Source: Synergistaceae bacterium
GTDB taxonomy: Bacteria > Synergistota > Synergistia > Synergistales > Synergistaceae
Assembly: GCA_030533085.1 (NCBI GenBank)
Contig: JAUNJZ010000005.1
Span: 18,447-82,446, forward strand
DNA length: 64,000 nucleotides
Reading direction: 5' to 3'
Shown: positions 51,096 through 59,490 of the stretch, one piece after another
How positions within the stretch are numbered: position 1 is the stretch's first letter
How the letters are laid out: each line of letters opens with the position of its first letter
The notes under the pieces: model-generated
Databases searched by the model: none
What the model saw: the letters and a program-made list of their open reading frames with translations, nothing else
Told to the model about the DNA's origin: nothing
Program-made: the position numbers and the translations under genes

Positions 51096-52139
51096 ATGAC
51101 AGTCAAACCGCTGGACAGCCAGAAAGACATCGCTTCATACAAAAATGTCGAAGGGCGTCTCTTCTCTGCGACGCATGAAGAAATACTGTCAGGCTGGACC
51201 ACTGACATATACTTTTTGAAAACGCGCGACGTACTCCGCTCCGCCGGGCTGCTGGATACGCCCGTTACGGCCGAGGTATTCACGCGCAGGGACGGAGTCT
51301 TCGCAGGCTCCGAGGAAGTTCTGAACCTCTTTCGCAAGCTTCCGAATCCCCCCGTCGTCGAGGCGATAGCGGAGGGAGAAAAATTCAAGGCAAAAGATGT
51401 TCTTATGCGCATCACCGGCAGCTATGAGTCTTTCGGACTGTATGAGACTGTGCTTCTCGGAATGCTGGCCTCATCCACAGGCTGGGCTACGGCCGCCCGT
51501 GAATGCGTCGAGGCGGCGGAGGGGCGCAGCGTCCTATGCTTTGGAGCGCGTCACGTCCACCCTGCGATCGCTCCGGTAATGGAGCGCGCGGCAAAGCTGG
51601 CCGGATGCAGCGCCATGAGCTGCATACTGGCGGCGAAGCTTTGCGGCGAGGAGCCGAAAGGGACAGTACCTCACGCAGCCATACTCATGGTGGGCGACAC
51701 AGTGAAGCTCGCCAAACTTTACGACGCCCAGGTTCCGGCGGAAGAGCCGCGCATAGTGCTTGTAGATACCTTCAAGGACGAGGCGGAAGAGACGATGCGC
51801 GTAGCGGAGGCGCTGGGCGGCAGGCTTTCTGCGATACGTCTCGACACCCCCGGAGAGCGCGGCGGCGTCACCCCCGACCTTGTGCGGGAAATACGCTGGC
51901 GGCTTGACAGCGCCGGATTTGAGAAGGTACAGATAGTCGCGACCGGAGGGCTGACCCCCGAACGCATAAAGCTCATGAACGAGGCAGGAGCCGACGTATA
52001 CGGCGTTGGAAGCTACATCACCAACGCGGCCCAGCGCGACATGACGATGGATATAAAAATGGTGAACGGCAAGGCGATAGCCAAAAGGGGCCGCCTGCCG
52101 GGGATCATACCGAACCCAAGCCTTAAACGTGTACTCTAG
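51096..52139 (+). CDS. Nicotinate phosphoribosyltransferase
   Basis: 347 aa. The catalytic His region SVLCFGARHVHPAI and the PRPP/product loop ATGGLTPERIKLMNEAGADVYGVGSYI match the short NAPRTase group of archaea and some bacteria, about 100 residues shorter than E. coli PncB. It makes nicotinate mononucleotide for NAD salvage. It starts 12 bases after secG. Confidence 0.9.
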   Translation: MTVKPLDSQKDIASYKNVEGRLFSATHEEILSGWTTDIYFLKTRDVLRSAGLLDTPVTAEVFTRRDGVFAGSEEVLNLFRKLPNPPVVEAIAEGEKFKAKDVLMRITGSYESFGLYETVLLGMLASSTGWATAARECVEAAEGRSVLCFGARHVHPAIAPVMERAAKLAGCSAMSCILAAKLCGEEPKGTVPHAAILMVGDTVKLAKLYDAQVPAEEPRIVLVDTFKDEAEETMRVAEALGGRLSAIRLDTPGERGGVTPDLVREIRWRLDSAGFEKVQIVATGGLTPERIKLMNEAGADVYGVGSYITNAAQRDMTMDIKMVNGKAIAKRGRLPGIIPNPSLKRVL

Positions 52140-52175
52140 TCCCGCTCTCAGCTTTTCCCCCACGATAACCTGAGG

Positions 52176-52236
52176 GCGTATCCCATGCCGGCGTCTTGCG
52201 TTACGAAAGGCGCGTATGCCACGGCAGACGGGACGC
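52176..52236 (+). ncRNA. Structured leader upstream of rplM-rpsI
   Basis: Nested pairing over 61 bases: GCGT and CCC (52176-52184) with GGG and ACGC (52230-52236); TGCCG (52186-52190) with CGGCA (52222-52226); GGCGT with ATGCC inside. No U-tract follows. The position, 60 bases before the L13 gene, suggests a ribosomal-protein leader for feedback by L13 or S9, but it does not match a motif I can name. Confidence 0.35.
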
Positions 52237-52297
52237 GGTAGAGCAGACACTTTGAGATAAAAAATAAATCAACACGTCTTTCTAAGGAGGAAGATCC

Positions 52298-52732
52298 ATG
52301 ATAGGCACACGTTCCTACATGGCCAAAGGTGAAGAAGTAGAGCGTAAATGGTATCTCATAGACGCAACAGACAAACACCTTGGCCGTCTCGCAGTACAGG
52401 CAGCCCGCATACTCACGGGAAAGCACAAGCCGACCTACACCCCGCATGTTGACACGGGCGACTTTGTAGTGATAATCAACGCGGAAAAGGTCGGACTCAC
52501 CGGAAAGAAGCTTCTCCAGTCCACCATCAGCAAGCACAGCGGCTATCCCGGCGGACTGAAGACCCTTACATACAAACAGGTTCTCGAACGCCGTCCCGAA
52601 CAGCTCATCGAGCGCGTAATCCGCGGCATGGTACCGAAAACGAAGCTTGGACGCAGCATGTACCGCAAACTCAAGGTATATGCGGGAGCGGCTCATCCGC
52701 ACGCGGCCCAGAAGCCCGAACAGATAGATTAA
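52298..52732 (+). CDS. rplM: 50S ribosomal protein L13
   Basis: 144 aa, full length. [48 protein letters not shown] and VRGMVP-like [12 protein letters not shown] are the L13 signature. AAGGAGG lies nine bases before the ATG. Followed 18 bases later by rpsI, the universal pairing. Confidence 0.98.
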   Translation: MIGTRSYMAKGEEVERKWYLIDATDKHLGRLAVQAARILTGKHKPTYTPHVDTGDFVVIINAEKVGLTGKKLLQSTISKHSGYPGGLKTLTYKQVLERRPEQLIERVIRGMVPKTKLGRSMYRKLKVYAGAAHPHAAQKPEQID

Positions 52733-52750
52733 GGACAGGGGTGAAATAAA

Positions 52751-53152
52751 ATGGCAGACAAAAAATCAGCTTTCCTTTGGGGAACAGGCAGAAGAAAGAA
52801 CGCCGTCGCCCGCGTCCGCATATGCGAGGGTACGGGGCAGTTCCTTATCAACAACCGCGAAGTGAAGGATTATCTCCCCCGCTTCTATTGGGCCTCTCAG
52901 GCTGTACAGCCCCTTGAGGTCGCGGGAGTCGAGGGCAAGATAGACGTATTCGTCAACGCCCACGGCGGCGGCCTTACAGGACAGGCCGGAGCGATCCGCC
53001 TCGGCGTGGCCCGCGCGCTGCTCAAGATGTATCCCGGCTCGCGCCCCGCGCTGAAAAAAGCCGGACTTCTCACCCGCGACTCACGTATGGTCGAGCGCAA
53101 GAAGGTCGGACTCAAAGGCGCGCGCGCGAACAAGCAGTTCTCAAAGCGTTAA
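52751..53152 (+). CDS. rpsI: 30S ribosomal protein S9
   Basis: 133 aa, full length. GTGRRKNAVARVRI opens the protein; GGGLTGQAGAIRLGVARAL and the C-terminal LKGARANKQFSKR tail that reaches the ribosomal P site are intact. Confidence 0.98.
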   Translation: MADKKSAFLWGTGRRKNAVARVRICEGTGQFLINNREVKDYLPRFYWASQAVQPLEVAGVEGKIDVFVNAHGGGLTGQAGAIRLGVARALLKMYPGSRPALKKAGLLTRDSRMVERKKVGLKGARANKQFSKR

Positions 53153-53191
53153 TCGCCTCTGCAAAGAACAGAACTCAAAAAGAACAGATTC

Positions 53192-53221
53192 AAAGAGCCG
53201 CCCGCAAGGGCGGCTCTTTCG
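53192..53221 (+). terminator. Terminator after rpsI
   Basis: Perfect 12-bp AAAGAGCCGCCC/GGGCGGCTCTTT stem with a GCAA tetraloop. Confidence 0.88.
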
Positions 53222-53402
53222 TCGGAGCGATAGCGCGGCAGGCGGAGTCCGTCAATAATGACGGCTCTCTTTAAGCATATTTTGATAGAGCGCTTCCCCC
53301 CATTCAGTTATAATATAAGGAATTCATGTCCGGAATTCGGACGGAAATCCCGCCGGAGAGATCATCTTGACCTCCCGCGGAACAGAAACGGAGGGAAACT
53401 GA

Positions 53403-54524
53403 ATGATGATGAAAGCTCTATTCGCGGCGATATTATGCCTCTGCCTGACCGCGATGCCCTCTGCGGCGCGCGCGGAGGAATGGAAGACAAAAGCGGGAAA
53501 TCCTGCCGCCAACCTCGTGACCGCCGCCCAGCGCGCCAGCGTCGCCTCGCTGCGGGATATCGACGGCGGCCTCTTCTACACAATGGACTACAGCGCCGAT
53601 TACAAGCTTGACGATATTTTGAAGGCAAATGTAGACGACGTTAAATCCTGCATAGACTTCGTGCGGAACTCCCTGCTCAACGGCGGGAATATGAGCGCGG
53701 GGCTCCCGGACGCCGGATGCAGCGCCTTCACCGTCAGAACTCCCGAGGGCGCGGTGCTGTGCGGGCGCAACTTCGACTATAAGATGGACATGACGGCAGT
53801 CCTGCTGCGCACAGCCCCTAAAGGCGGCTACCGCTCAATCGGCATGGTGGACGCGGGCTGGGTCGGCTACGGCATCGGCAGCCTGAGCAACGGCCGCTCG
53901 GATCTCTCCATGGCGGTCAGCTTTCCATACTTGACAATGGACGGAATGAATGAAAAGGGGCTGACTGTCAGCGTGCTGAAGCTCGACGGCGAACCAGCGA
54001 GACAGGAGGGCGGCAAGCCGCGCATTATGACGACGGTCGCTATCCGCCTGATGCTCGACCGCGCCGCAGATATCGACGAGGCGCTTGCGCTGCTCAGAAA
54101 TTACGACATGTACTCGCCCATGCCGGACGCAAACTTCCACTTCCTCCTCTCCGACGCCTCTGGACGCAGCGCAGTCCTTGAATACAGCAACAATAAAATG
54201 GTCGCGCTGGATGAAAATTACGCTACGAACTTCTACCTTGACCCCGAGATGAAGGCTCTGGGACATGGCAAAGAACGCTATCAAATATTAAAATCCGTTC
54301 TCGATTTCAAGAAAAACATCATGACGGAGGGGGAAGCCATGGCGCTGCTTTCGCTGGTCAGCCAGCCCGAAACGGAGGCCTCCACCAGCATGACCCAGTG
54401 GTCGGCTCTCTACGACCTTACCGCCCTTGAGCTGACCGTGGCAATACGCCGTAATTATGAAAAGCTCTTTCATTTCAGCATCGATGATAAGGACGGCGCG
54501 GCGGCGGAGCTAAAAAGCCGCTGA
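53403..54524 (+). CDS. Exported Ntn-hydrolase, choloylglycine hydrolase/acyltransferase-like
   Basis: 373 aa. The signal peptide ends near AARAEE. The nucleophile is probably Cys106 in DAGCSAFTVRTPEG, followed by the family motif CGRNFDYKMD; a Gly-Cys bond there would be cut to expose the N-terminal Cys, as in acid ceramidase- or penicillin acyltransferase-type Ntn enzymes with an N-terminal pro-segment. MNEKGLTVSVLKLD is a further conserved element. It should hydrolyse a linear amide (acyl amino acid, bile salt-like or similar) in the envelope. GGAGG lies eight bases before the first of three ATG codons. Confidence 0.82.
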   Translation: MMMKALFAAILCLCLTAMPSAARAEEWKTKAGNPAANLVTAAQRASVASLRDIDGGLFYTMDYSADYKLDDILKANVDDVKSCIDFVRNSLLNGGNMSAGLPDAGCSAFTVRTPEGAVLCGRNFDYKMDMTAVLLRTAPKGGYRSIGMVDAGWVGYGIGSLSNGRSDLSMAVSFPYLTMDGMNEKGLTVSVLKLDGEPARQEGGKPRIMTTVAIRLMLDRAADIDEALALLRNYDMYSPMPDANFHFLLSDASGRSAVLEYSNNKMVALDENYATNFYLDPEMKALGHGKERYQILKSVLDFKKNIMTEGEAMALLSLVSQPETEASTSMTQWSALYDLTALELTVAIRRNYEKLFHFSIDDKDGAAAELKSR

Positions 54525-54608
54525 AAAAAACAGCCTTCGCCATTACAGACAACACTTCCGCTGATTGGACGCGCCGGCCGCCGAACAGGCTGCCTGCGGC
54601 GCGTATGA

Positions 54609-55088
54609 TCAGCGGTTATCTGTTTCGGGGCGCACCGCGCATTTTACAGAGGACGCGATAAGGTGCGACCTGACAAAGCCGTAACTGCGCAGATCGTCAA
54701 GAAACTCCTGCATCCGTTCCTTTGATGAAAAAGCCGCCTCGATGAGAAAATCCAGCTCCCCGTATATCTCCCAGAAGCGGATCACCTCGGCTGAGGCGCG
54801 CAGAAAGGGAACAAGCACGTCATTGGGCTTTCTTTCATATCTCTGATCGCTGTTGAATTTGAAGCTGACCATCACATGCAGCGCGCGTCCGAGCGCCTCC
54901 GTGTCTATATCGGCGCTGTAGCCGCCTATGACCCCGCTCTCTTCCATTCTCAGGATACGCTCGCGCGCGGCGGGGCGCGTCATGCCGACCGCCTCTCCTA
55001 TATCCTTGTAGGAACTTCTGGCGTCGCGCTGCAGCTCCGCGAGAATCTTCCAGTCCGTATCGTCGGGATTGTTTTTCCGTTCCGCCAT
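54609..55088 (-). CDS. Lrp/AsnC-family transcriptional regulator
   Basis: 159 aa. The N-terminal helix-turn-helix (DDTDWKILAELQRDARSSYKDIGEAVGMTRPAARERI) and the RAM-type C-terminal domain (ADIDTEALGRALHVMVSFKF, FWEIYGELDFLIEAAF) are complete. Lrp-type proteins respond to amino acids. Convergent with the Ntn hydrolase gene and divergent from the DUF6485 gene; the target is not evident from the sequence. Confidence 0.92.
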   Translation of the reverse strand: MAERKNNPDDTDWKILAELQRDARSSYKDIGEAVGMTRPAARERILRMEESGVIGGYSADIDTEALGRALHVMVSFKFNSDQRYERKPNDVLVPFLRASAEVIRFWEIYGELDFLIEAAFSSKERMQEFLDDLRSYGFVRSHLIASSVKCAVRPETDNR

Positions 55089-55286
55089 AGCGCCGCCCCC
55101 TTTATCATTATGTTACTCTCTTTGCCCCCTATATTCAATTAAGTAAAATGGAAGAAAAAGGACTTTTTTGCCTTACAAAGGGAGGGGCGCGGCTATTTTT
55201 CTCTTCGCCGGAGCATTTTCAGACAGCCTCCGTTGAGGGATAATAACGGCGGTAAGGGAGATCGGATATCGAAGGGAGAAGTTCTG

Positions 55287-55526
55287 ATGAGCGATGAAAA
55301 AATGGAGATAACTTCCGCGTGGGATAACATAAATTTTTGCAGCTGCGTAGACAGAGAGTGCCCCTGCAATCCTGCAAACAGCACGCTGGGCTGCACCCCC
55401 TGCGTGCATAAATGCCTCAGTGAAAACGAAATCCCCGCCTGCTTTTTCAGAAAGCAGAAGCCGGACATGGACCGCAAGCAGGATTACAGCTTCGAGGGCT
55501 TCGCAAGATTCACTCTGAATAAATAG
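55287..55526 (+). CDS. Cysteine-rich small protein, DUF6485-like
   Basis: 79 aa with eight Cys (INFCSCVDRECPCNP, GCTPCVHKCL, PACFF). The spacing C-x-C-x4-C-x-C ... C-x2-C-x3-C and the ending PACFF ... SFEGFARF match short metal-binding DUF6485-type proteins of anaerobes. Probably binds zinc or iron; role unknown. AAGGGAG precedes the ATG. The 198-base gap from the Lrp gene holds no recognisable RNA. Confidence 0.75.
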   Translation: MSDEKMEITSAWDNINFCSCVDRECPCNPANSTLGCTPCVHKCLSENEIPACFFRKQKPDMDRKQDYSFEGFARFTLNK

Positions 55527-55544
55527 GCAATCGCGGCTGAGGCT

Positions 55545-55579
55545 GAAGAGGCGCTCCCACACAAAGGGAGCGCCTCTTC
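55545..55579. terminator. Convergent hairpin between DUF6485-like gene and trpB
   Basis: Perfect 14-bp stem GAAGAGGCGCTCCC/GGGAGCGCCTCTTC, 7-base loop. It lacks a U-tract on both strands but is placed to end both convergent transcripts. Confidence 0.65.
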
Positions 55580-55604
55580 GTATTCGCCGCGGAAGAGCCT
55601 CCGC

Positions 55605-56804
55605 TTAATCCAGGATCCCCAGCGACGCTATCGTCTCCATATCCTTGTCCCCTCTTCCGGACAGATTGACGAGCAGGATATCGCCCTTCTTCATGGACTT
55701 CGCGGCGCGCAGCGCTCCGGCTACCGCGTGCGAGCTTTCCAGCGCGGGAATTATCCCCTCCGTGCGGCACAGCAGCTTGAATGCCTCCAGCGCCTCCGCG
55801 TCTCCCGCGCAGATATATTCTCCGCGCCCGCTCTCCTTCAGCGCCGCGTGCGCCGGGCCGACCGACGGATAGTCCAGCCCCGCCGCGATAGAATAGACCT
55901 CCGCCGCTCCGCCCTTGCCGTCCGTCAGCACATAGCTCTTAAATCCGTGCAGAACGCCTGGGCTGCCCATCGTAAGCGAAGCGGCGTGATTGCCGTAGCT
56001 TAGGCCGCGTCCGGACGGCTCCACCCCTATCAGCCGAACGCCGTCGTCCTCAAGAAAGGCCGTGAAAGCGCCTATAGCGTTGCTGCCGCCGCCGACGCAG
56101 GCCACCACAGCGTCGGGGAGCCGCCCCTCGCGTTCCAGCAGCTGCGCGCGCGCCTCGTCGCCTATGACGCGCTGAAAATCCTGCACCATTTTCGGATAAG
56201 GGTGCGGGCCGACAGCGGAGCCGATAAGATAAAAGAGCGACGTATCGGCGCAGAGCGCCCCCAAAGCGGCGTCCACCGCCTCCTTCAGCGTCCTCTGACC
56301 GGCCTCGACGGAGACGACGCGCGCCCCCAGCGCCTTCATACGCAGCACATTCGGAGCCTGACGGGCGATATCGACAGCCCCCATGTAAATGTCGCACTCC
56401 ATCCCCATAAGAGCCGCCACCGTCGCCGTCGCGACGCCGTGCATACCCGCCCCCGTCTCCGCTATTATCTTCTTCTTCCCCATCCTGCGCGCGAGCAGCG
56501 CCTGACCGATGCAGTTGTTTATCTTGTGCGCCCCAGTATGATTCAGATCCTCGCGCTTCAGGAAGATACGCACCCCTCCCGCCTCGCGCGACAGATTGGC
56601 GCATTCCGTGATAGCCGACGGGCGTCCGACATACTCCTTCAGCAGACGCAGATATTCCTCCCTGAAGGACGGATCCGCCGCGCAGCTTTCATACTCGCGC
56701 GCTATCTCCTCCATTATCGGCTCCAGCTCCTCCGGTATGAAAGAGCCTCCGAAATCCCCGTACATCTTTCCGCTTGGAAAACCCGCTTTTGCCGCTGTTG
56801 TCAT
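55605..56804 (-). CDS. trpB: Tryptophan synthase beta chain
   Basis: 399 aa, TrpB1 type. PLP lysine in [34 protein letters not shown] with the catalytic Glu, the phosphate loop [12 protein letters not shown], and the C-terminal NLSGRGDKD are all present. It condenses indole and serine. No trpA or other trp gene is adjacent, so it may salvage indole or partner a distant TrpA. AGAGGAGG precedes the ATG. Expression appears to be controlled by the Trp-Trp leader peptide and terminators upstream. Confidence 0.97.
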   Translation of the reverse strand: MTTAAKAGFPSGKMYGDFGGSFIPEELEPIMEEIAREYESCAADPSFREEYLRLLKEYVGRPSAITECANLSREAGGVRIFLKREDLNHTGAHKINNCIGQALLARRMGKKKIIAETGAGMHGVATATVAALMGMECDIYMGAVDIARQAPNVLRMKALGARVVSVEAGQRTLKEAVDAALGALCADTSLFYLIGSAVGPHPYPKMVQDFQRVIGDEARAQLLEREGRLPDAVVACVGGGSNAIGAFTAFLEDDGVRLIGVEPSGRGLSYGNHAASLTMGSPGVLHGFKSYVLTDGKGGAAEVYSIAAGLDYPSVGPAHAALKESGRGEYICAGDAEALEAFKLLCRTEGIIPALESSHAVAGALRAAKSMKKGDILLVNLSGRGDKDMETIASLGILD

Positions 56805-56868
56805 GATAATTTCCTCCTCTTATCTTTTCCTGGCTTCGCTTCGCTATGCCTGACTTCATATATAGAAA

Positions 56869-56899
56869 AACGAAAGGGTCTCTTTCACGCCCTTTCGTT
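56869..56899 (-). terminator. Second hairpin in the trpB leader
   Basis: Perfect 10-bp AACGAAAGGG/CCCTTTCGTT stem followed by TTTC on the minus strand, 7 bases after the U-tract of the attenuator. It may back up the attenuator or be another regulatory hairpin. Confidence 0.55.
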
Positions 56900-56905
56900 C
56901 CGCAC

Positions 56906-56972
56906 AAAAAAAGGGCCGGACAAACTACCCGTCCAGCCCCGTAAAAACAGACGCAGGGAGACCGGCGGGCCG
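56906..56972 (-). promoter_or_regulatory. trpB attenuator: terminator and antiterminator
   Basis: On the minus strand GGGCTGGAC (56931-56939) pairs with GTCCGGCCC (56913-56921), then seven T (56906-56912). CGGCCC just after the leader stop (56967-56972) can pair instead with GGGCTG of the terminator 5' arm. Stalling at the two Trp codons should free this segment and allow read-through. Confidence 0.7.
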
Positions 56973-57032
56973 CTAGACGCCGCGCCACCACCGATTCGTT
57001 TTATTTTTATCGTTCAAAAGGCGATAAGCCAT
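56973..57032 (-). CDS. Tryptophan leader peptide of trpB
   Basis: 19 codons and TAG: MAYRLLNDKNKTNRWWRGV. Tandem Trp codons (56985-56990) sit near the end, just before the attenuator hairpins, as in TrpL of enterobacteria. GGGGGAG lies seven bases before the ATG. Its role is to sense charged tryptophanyl-tRNA by ribosome stalling. Confidence 0.85.
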   Translation of the reverse strand: MAYRLLNDKNKTNRWWRGV

Positions 57033-57067
57033 CAAAAAACTCCCCCGCAAAATCTTCATGCGGGGAT

Positions 57068-57073
57068 ATTATC
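57068..57073 (-). promoter_or_regulatory. -10 box of the trpB leader transcript
   Basis: GATAAT on the minus strand, about 36 bases before the leader peptide start. TTGCGG upstream is the best -35 candidate but the spacing is only 15 bases. Confidence 0.4.
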
Positions 57074-57259
57074 ACAAAAAGCCAAAATCCGCAACGGCGC
57101 GATTAAAAACTTCCGGCGCCGCCGCGCTCCGCTAAAAATAAAATTTACCCCATGATAATTAAGCCGTATCCTTAATCCCGCTGTATTATATAATTGTAAG
57201 AGGGTATGGAAAAGGCGCGCGCTCGACGCGGCGAAATCTTTATCAAGGAGGCGTTCCTG

Positions 57260-57808
57260 ATGTCAAAGACAAGAAAGATACTTGAAGCGATGAAGAATAA
57301 ACTCCTGCCTCTGACGGAGAAAATGGTCGAAGAGGGAAACCACGTATTCGGAGGGCTTGTGCTGCGCGCCGACGACTGTTCCGTCGTCGCAGCCGGAAGC
57401 AACAACCGCCTGGAAAATCCCATATACCACGGGGAAATCGACACGATACAGCGCTTCTTCGCGCTCAAAGAGCGCCCAGCGCCGGAGGAATGCATCTTCG
57501 TCGCCAGCCACGCCCCCTGTCCGATGTGCATATCCGCCATATCGTGGGCCGGCTTCCGCGAAATATGGGCGCTCTTCGGCTACGAAGAGGTCAAAGATGG
57601 CTTTGACATGCCGGTGGATATGATGATGTACAGGGAGATATTCTCCTCGGACGGCCCAACGAGGCAAAACCGCTTTTTCAAAATGTACGATATCCGCGCG
57701 GAGGCGGAGAAAGAGCCCGACGTTCAGGAGCTGAAAAAGCTGCTGGAAGAGATAGATGAGCGCTACGCGAAAATGAAGGTAAAGGAATTTGAATACCCCG
57801 GAATTTAA
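57260..57808 (+). CDS. Cytidine/deoxycytidylate deaminase-fold protein
   Basis: 182 aa. The zinc-site HGEIDTI (His-x-Glu) and PCPMCISAI (P-C-x2-C) are those of the CDA/guanine deaminase superfamily. The rest (NRLENPIYHGE, WAGFREIWALFGYEE) does not identify the substrate; a guanine-deaminase-like purine enzyme is possible. AAGGAGG lies nine bases before the ATG, and a TATAAT (57189-57194) further upstream may be its -10. The next gene overlaps it by 20 bases. Confidence 0.82.
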   Translation: MSKTRKILEAMKNKLLPLTEKMVEEGNHVFGGLVLRADDCSVVAAGSNNRLENPIYHGEIDTIQRFFALKERPAPEECIFVASHAPCPMCISAISWAGFREIWALFGYEEVKDGFDMPVDMMMYREIFSSDGPTRQNRFFKMYDIRAEAEKEPDVQELKKLLEEIDERYAKMKVKEFEYPGI

Positions 57809-58613
57809 GCCGCTGACAGTGATAGTGCGCGGAGCCGGCGACCTTGCGACAGGGATAATATACCGGCTCTGGAAATGCGGCTTCCGCGTGCTCGCGACGG
57901 AAATCGCTAGGCCGCTTGCCGTGCGCCGCGCCGTCTCCGCCGCCTCCGCCGTATACGACGGCGAGGCGCTGATAGAGGATATGCCAGTGAGGCTGGTCGG
58001 CTCCGCCTCTGAATTTCTCGCGGCGGACTGCCCCTGCGTCATCGTTGACCCGAACGGAGAAACAATAGCCCTGCTGCGTCCGGAGATAGTGATGGACGCC
58101 ATAATGGCAAAGCGCAATACCGGAACGAACAAGAGCATGGCGCCGCTGGTGATAGCGATAGGCCCCGGCTTTTCCGCCCCCGGCGAGGTTCACGCGGTCG
58201 TCGAGAGCAAGCGCGGACACAGATTGGGGCGGCTGATAGTGAACGGCTCTGCGATCCCCGACACCGGAGTGCCCGGATCGGTAGGCGGCTACACGACAGA
58301 GCGGCTGCTGCGCGCCCCCGCGTCAGGCAGCGTCATTTCTCCATTTGTCATCGGCGATAAGGTAAAGGCCGGAATGGAGGTCGCCGAAGTTGACGGCGTG
58401 AAGATCCGCGCGCGGATAGACGGCGTTCTGCGCGGCCTCATTCACCCAGACGCCCCTGTCACGGCGGGAATGAAAATAGGCGACATCGACCCGAGCGGCG
58501 ACCCTGAACGCTGCTTCACGATCACAGACAAGGCGCTCGCCGTCGCCGGCGGAGCGCTGGAGGCAATAATGAGCCTCGGAATACGCGCCGGCCGCTTTAA
58601 TAAATATAGATAA
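57789..58613 (+). CDS. yqeB: YqeB-like selenium-dependent molybdenum hydroxylase accessory protein
   Basis: 274 aa. VIVRGAGDLATGIIYRLWKCGFRVL is a Rossmann-like start; ESKRGHRLGRLIVNGSAIPDTG and GGYTTERLLRAPASG are typical of the EF2563/YqeB family, which occurs with molybdenum hydroxylases that carry labile selenium. No hydroxylase subunit is in the window. The start is uncertain: TTG 57789 is close to AAAGGA, while GTG 57819 would remove only ten residues. Confidence 0.85.
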   Translation: MNTPEFKPLTVIVRGAGDLATGIIYRLWKCGFRVLATEIARPLAVRRAVSAASAVYDGEALIEDMPVRLVGSASEFLAADCPCVIVDPNGETIALLRPEIVMDAIMAKRNTGTNKSMAPLVIAIGPGFSAPGEVHAVVESKRGHRLGRLIVNGSAIPDTGVPGSVGGYTTERLLRAPASGSVISPFVIGDKVKAGMEVAEVDGVKIRARIDGVLRGLIHPDAPVTAGMKIGDIDPSGDPERCFTITDKALAVAGGALEAIMSLGIRAGRFNKYR

Positions 58614-58689
58614 AGATATATACTTTCCGTTGTGTGGGCAAGGGAAATTTATCACGAATCAGCTTAAGCGGAGAGGGTGGAGCGAGCTA

Positions 58690-59490
58690 ATGACGGGGGA
58701 TAAGAAATTACTTGAAATAAAAGATCTTCGCGTTTCTGTGGAGGGGCGCGAAGTGCTTAAGGGAGTATCGCTCGCGGTGGGAGAGGGCGAGATACACGCG
58801 CTTTTCGGCCCGAACGGTTCAGGCAAGACGACGCTGCTGAACACGGTAATAGGCTTTTCGCGCTACAAAATCACAGGCGGAGCGATATATTTCAAAGGAC
58901 GCGACATCACCGGCGCTACGATTGACGAACGGGCGCGCCTCGGCGTAGGCATCTCATTCCAGCGGCCGCCGACGATAAAAGGGGTCACGCTGCGCTCCCT
59001 GATAGAGATAGGCGGCTCCGGGCTGTCGCCGGAAGAGGTCGAAAGGGCGGCGGCAAAGCTTGACGCGGCTGAATTTCTCGACAGAGAGATAAACGCGGGG
59101 CTTTCCGGCGGCGAAATGAAGCGCACCGAAATGCTGCAAATAATATTGCAGTCTCCGGAGCTCGTCTGCCTCGACGAGCCGGAATCCGGCGTAGACCTTG
59201 AAAACATGGCGCTGATAGGAAAAGCGGCGCGCATAGCGCTGGGGCGGGAAAGCTTCGACGGCGCGGGCTGCCGCCGCTCGATAAAAAGCCGCCGCGAAAG
59301 CTACCGCTCCGGCCTTATCATCACACACACTGGGCAGATAATGGATCATCTCTATGTCGATAAGGGGCATGTGCTTATGAACGGCGAAATAGTATGCTCC
59401 GGCAACGCCGCAGAGCTTCTTGGGGAGATACGGAGCCACGGCTACACGGAATGCTTCCGCTGCGCCGGCTGCGAAAGGAGAGAGGGCTGA
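58690..59490 (+). CDS. sufC: SufC-type ATPase of a minimal Fe-S assembly system
   Basis: About 266 aa. Walker A FGPNGSGKTTLL, signature LSGGEMKRTEM, Walker B LVCLDEPESGVD, and the H-loop in IITHTG. The SufC-like spacing and the adjacent SufB-like gene indicate a cytosolic Fe-S scaffold ATPase, not a transporter. The ATG at 58690 is used; the frame extends to 58630 without a ribosome site. Coupled to the scaffold gene by TGATG. The C-terminus has an extra cysteine pair (CFRCAGC). Confidence 0.92.
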   Translation: MTGDKKLLEIKDLRVSVEGREVLKGVSLAVGEGEIHALFGPNGSGKTTLLNTVIGFSRYKITGGAIYFKGRDITGATIDERARLGVGISFQRPPTIKGVTLRSLIEIGGSGLSPEEVERAAAKLDAAEFLDREINAGLSGGEMKRTEMLQIILQSPELVCLDEPESGVDLENMALIGKAARIALGRESFDGAGCRRSIKSRRESYRSGLIITHTGQIMDHLYVDKGHVLMNGEIVCSGNAAELLGEIRSHGYTECFRCAGCERREG

